From contig NZ_MAMP01000021.1 of NCBI RefSeq assembly GCF_001750285.1, positions 310,001-374,000 of the forward strand: a DNA stretch of 64,000 nt, read 5' to 3'. The notes below the pieces were generated by a model. It was given only the letters and a program-made list of their open reading frames with translations. It ran no database searches and was not told the origin of the DNA. This DNA is from Domibacillus iocasae. GTDB taxonomy: Bacteria; Bacillota; Bacilli; Bacillales; Domibacillaceae. A program made the position numbers and the translations under genes. Shown here piece after piece: positions 62,332 to 64,000 of this stretch (positions are counted from its first letter, which is position 1; every line of letters starts with the position of its first letter).

Positions 62332-62958
62332 TTAAAACACGTTTTTTTCTTCGTACTCTGCACGGAGTGTATTGTAAAAGTGAGCATATGTCACGCTGAT
62401 ATAAGGAGCAATCCAAAGAAAGCCGATGCCTAGTGTCACTATCCCAAGCAAAATCCAGCCGATAAAGGACAGACCCAGCACAAACGCTTCTCCTTTATGG
62501 CCATCCATCATTCTGCGTGATTTTGTAATGGCTTGAAGTGGTGAAAGCTCAGGCTCGTCACGCAAAATGTAGTACGTCATCATATAAGAAAACGATTTGA
62601 TAATACCGGGAATAATAAGCAGCAGGAACCAGAAAAACAAAAACAAGCCTTGAAGTATCGATACAAGAATGCTTTTGCCAAACATTATTTTGTACGGTTC
62701 AAGCAATTGGGTAAAGCCAATTTTCCTGCCGCGTGATAAATCCACCCATGCCCACGTTAAGCCGAGTGTCATTGGAATCAGCAGAATGGAGATGGCAAGG
62801 ATGACAGTGTCTTTCCAGGAATAGTCGTACTCATCTGGATTTAACAGAAAGTCAGGACCGCCTAACAGGAGCATCGATACAGCAAAAAGTCCTACCGCAA
62901 TCAGCCAGTTCCCTTTGAGCGAAGCACGTGCCTGCGCACGCAATTTACTATAATACAT
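62332..62958 (-). CDS. DUF975 family membrane protein
   Basis: 208 residues with five or six hydrophobic segments. The start SKLRAQARASLKGNWLIAVG and IPGIIKSFSYMMTYYILRDE followed by SRRMMDGHKGEAFVLGLSFI are typical of DUF975 proteins, which are integral membrane proteins of unknown role common in Firmicutes. ATG 62958 follows AAAGGTGG. Confidence 0.85.
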   Translation of the reverse strand: MYYSKLRAQARASLKGNWLIAVGLFAVSMLLLGGPDFLLNPDEYDYSWKDTVILAISILLIPMTLGLTWAWVDLSRGRKIGFTQLLEPYKIMFGKSILVSILQGLFLFFWFLLLIIPGIIKSFSYMMTYYILRDEPELSPLQAITKSRRMMDGHKGEAFVLGLSFIGWILLGIVTLGIGFLWIAPYISVTYAHFYNTLRAEYEEKNVF

Positions 62959-63107
62959 ATGGATTCCACCTTTCTCTTTTATATACGCATGATGCTGTTA
63001 AAAGTTCCTCCTTTTTTGAAAAAGAGGCCATTTTCGCATCTTGACCACTGTAAAAATTTGTCGTATGTTGTAAGGCATAAGTGTAGATAAATAAAGGAGA
63101 ATGTTTA

Positions 63108-64000
63108 TTGGAAAATAGAAATTTAGTGTATCCGAAAGAAACAATTTACTTTATTGTGTGCTGCTTCGTCAGCATTGGCGTATATATAGCCTTGTTTTTT
63201 TTGATTGTTGTATTGCCGGTGATTTTAGGCTTGTTTGTCGTTTCGCTATTTTTTCATGCGTTGATGATGGGATCCATTCGTGGGAATGGGATCAAGCTGA
63301 GTGAAGGGCAGTTTCCGGATGTGTATGAACGAGTTCAGGCGCTTTCACTGGAGATGAGGTTAAAGAAAGTGCCGGATGTGTTTATTGTACAGTCAGAAGG
63401 GGCCCTTAATGCCTTTGCGACCCGCTTTTTTGGCCGGGACATGGTAGTGCTTTACTCGGAAGTATTCGAATTGGCGCGCCAGCAGGGGGAAAAAGAACTT
63501 GATTTTATTATTGCGCATGAGCTGGCTCATGTGAAACGGCGTCACCTGTGGAAGAGCTGGCTTACACTGCCGGCATCATGGATTCCTTTTTTAAGCGAGG
63601 CATATTCGCGCGCGGCTGAATATACGTGTGACCGCCATGCGGCTCACTATGTGAATGATGGACAAGCCGCCAAGAACGCGTTGACGATTTTAGGGGCTGG
63701 AAAAGTACTATACCGAGAAGTTAATGAAGAGGCTTATGTGCGTCAGATTGAACAAGAATCGAATCCTTTTGTCTGGCTGGCGGAAAAATTGTCTACACAT
63801 CCTGTCTTGCCGAAGCGAATTCAGCATATTGGCCAGTTTTTGCGCATGCCTGAATCGACCTCTTATCAGTCACCGAAAGGAAAAGTAATTGCCGGTATCG
63901 GAGCGATCTTTGCAGCGGGCAGCATTGTGATTGCCGGAGGGGTGTACGCACTGTCGGAAATGGTCACAGCAGGGGTATTTTCTGACTTAATGGAAGATGA
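63108..64000 (+). CDS. M48 family membrane zinc metalloprotease (cut by window edge)
   Basis: 297 residues are visible before the window ends. TTG 63108 follows AAAGGAG. Membrane segments lie near 14-50, then FIIAHELAHVKRRH (the HExxH zinc motif, here H-E-L-A-H) near residue 140 and AAEYTCDRHAA (third zinc ligand Glu) near 175, with another membrane segment near 265-285. It resembles HtpX-like proteases that clear damaged membrane proteins. Confidence 0.85.
   Translation, partial: MENRNLVYPKETIYFIVCCFVSIGVYIALFFLIVVLPVILGLFVVSLFFHALMMGSIRGNGIKLSEGQFPDVYERVQALSLEMRLKKVPDVFIVQSEGALNAFATRFFGRDMVVLYSEVFELARQQGEKELDFIIAHELAHVKRRHLWKSWLTLPASWIPFLSEAYSRAAEYTCDRHAAHYVNDGQAAKNALTILGAGKVLYREVNEEAYVRQIEQESNPFVWLAEKLSTHPVLPKRIQHIGQFLRMPESTSYQSPKGKVIAGIGAIFAAGSIVIAGGVYALSEMVTAGVFSDLMED

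Noticed and set aside
1-64000. CRISPR arrays, tRNA or rRNA genes, replication origin, complete IS elements or prophage
   Set aside because: No regularly spaced repeats, no cloverleaf or rRNA-like sequence, no DnaA-box cluster, no intact transposase, and no phage structural genes were seen.

Overview
The window looks like a chromosomal segment of a Bacillaceae member (Bacillus and relatives). The pointers are SinR/SinI-type biofilm regulators, a Rok-type nucleoid protein, a tandem glycine riboswitch ahead of gcvT-gcvPA-gcvPB, SLH surface proteins, many GTG/TTG starts with strong AGGAGG-type ribosome binding sites, and T-tailed hairpin terminators. The species cannot be fixed from the sequence alone. 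Most of the 64 kb is devoted to the cell surface: exopolysaccharide (EPS) synthesis, surface proteins, and a regulatory layer that appears to tie them to a SinR-type repressor and to cyclic di-GMP.

Layout. 0-3.4 kb: tail of an EPS cluster (partial glycosyltransferase, then EpsL/EpsM/EpsN-like sugar transferase, acetyltransferase and aminotransferase). 3.4-8.7 kb: SLH glycoside hydrolase, SH3 protein, a hypothetical gene and an orphan sigma factor. 8.7-19.2 kb: an accessory region. It begins with truncated genes (CpsB-type phosphatase, VOC/glyoxalase) and carries an SF1 helicase with an overlapping winged-helix-like partner, an IS3 remnant, a pyruvyl transferase and flippase pair, a decayed second copy of the partner, and a Rok homologue. 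A short stretch resembling the missing end of the glyoxalase lies at its right edge, so about 9.9 kb may have been inserted into that gene. 19.4-25.2 kb: lipid-linked sugar module (GT2, DUF2304, SMR, GT39), an acyltransferase, an LCP ligase and a TetR regulator with a perfect palindromic operator. 25.4-33.4 kb: two paralogous SLH-DUF4855 proteins, a Wzy/WaaL-type protein and a subtilase behind a c-di-GMP-I riboswitch. 34.5-49.4 kb: the main EPS operon, opening with a SinR/SlrR-like gene and four SinR-type dyads around a sigma-A promoter. 49.8-53.0 kb: minus-strand operon (YdcF-like, beta-helix, acyltransferase). 53.2-57.9 kb: glycine riboswitch and glycine cleavage operon with a HesB-like gene. 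58.1-62.1 kb: ATP-grasp gene, a SinI-like gene, a SinR-boxed glycosyltransferase, a second SinI-like gene directly behind a c-di-GMP-I riboswitch, and a convergent sinR. 62.3-64 kb: DUF975 membrane protein and a truncated M48 protease.

How it fits together (inference). SinR-type dyads lie in front of the main EPS operon, the acyltransferase operon, the 60-kb glycosyltransferase and probably the first aminotransferase. Two small SinI-like antirepressors would relieve SinR, and one of them sits behind a c-di-GMP riboswitch. That would couple the second messenger directly to the biofilm switch. A second riboswitch of the same class precedes a secreted protease with Ig-like domains. I regard this riboswitch-sinI-sinR wiring as the most notable system here, followed by the helicase/partner island inside the broken glyoxalase gene and a pair of undescribed 44-45-residue paralogous membrane proteins on that island.
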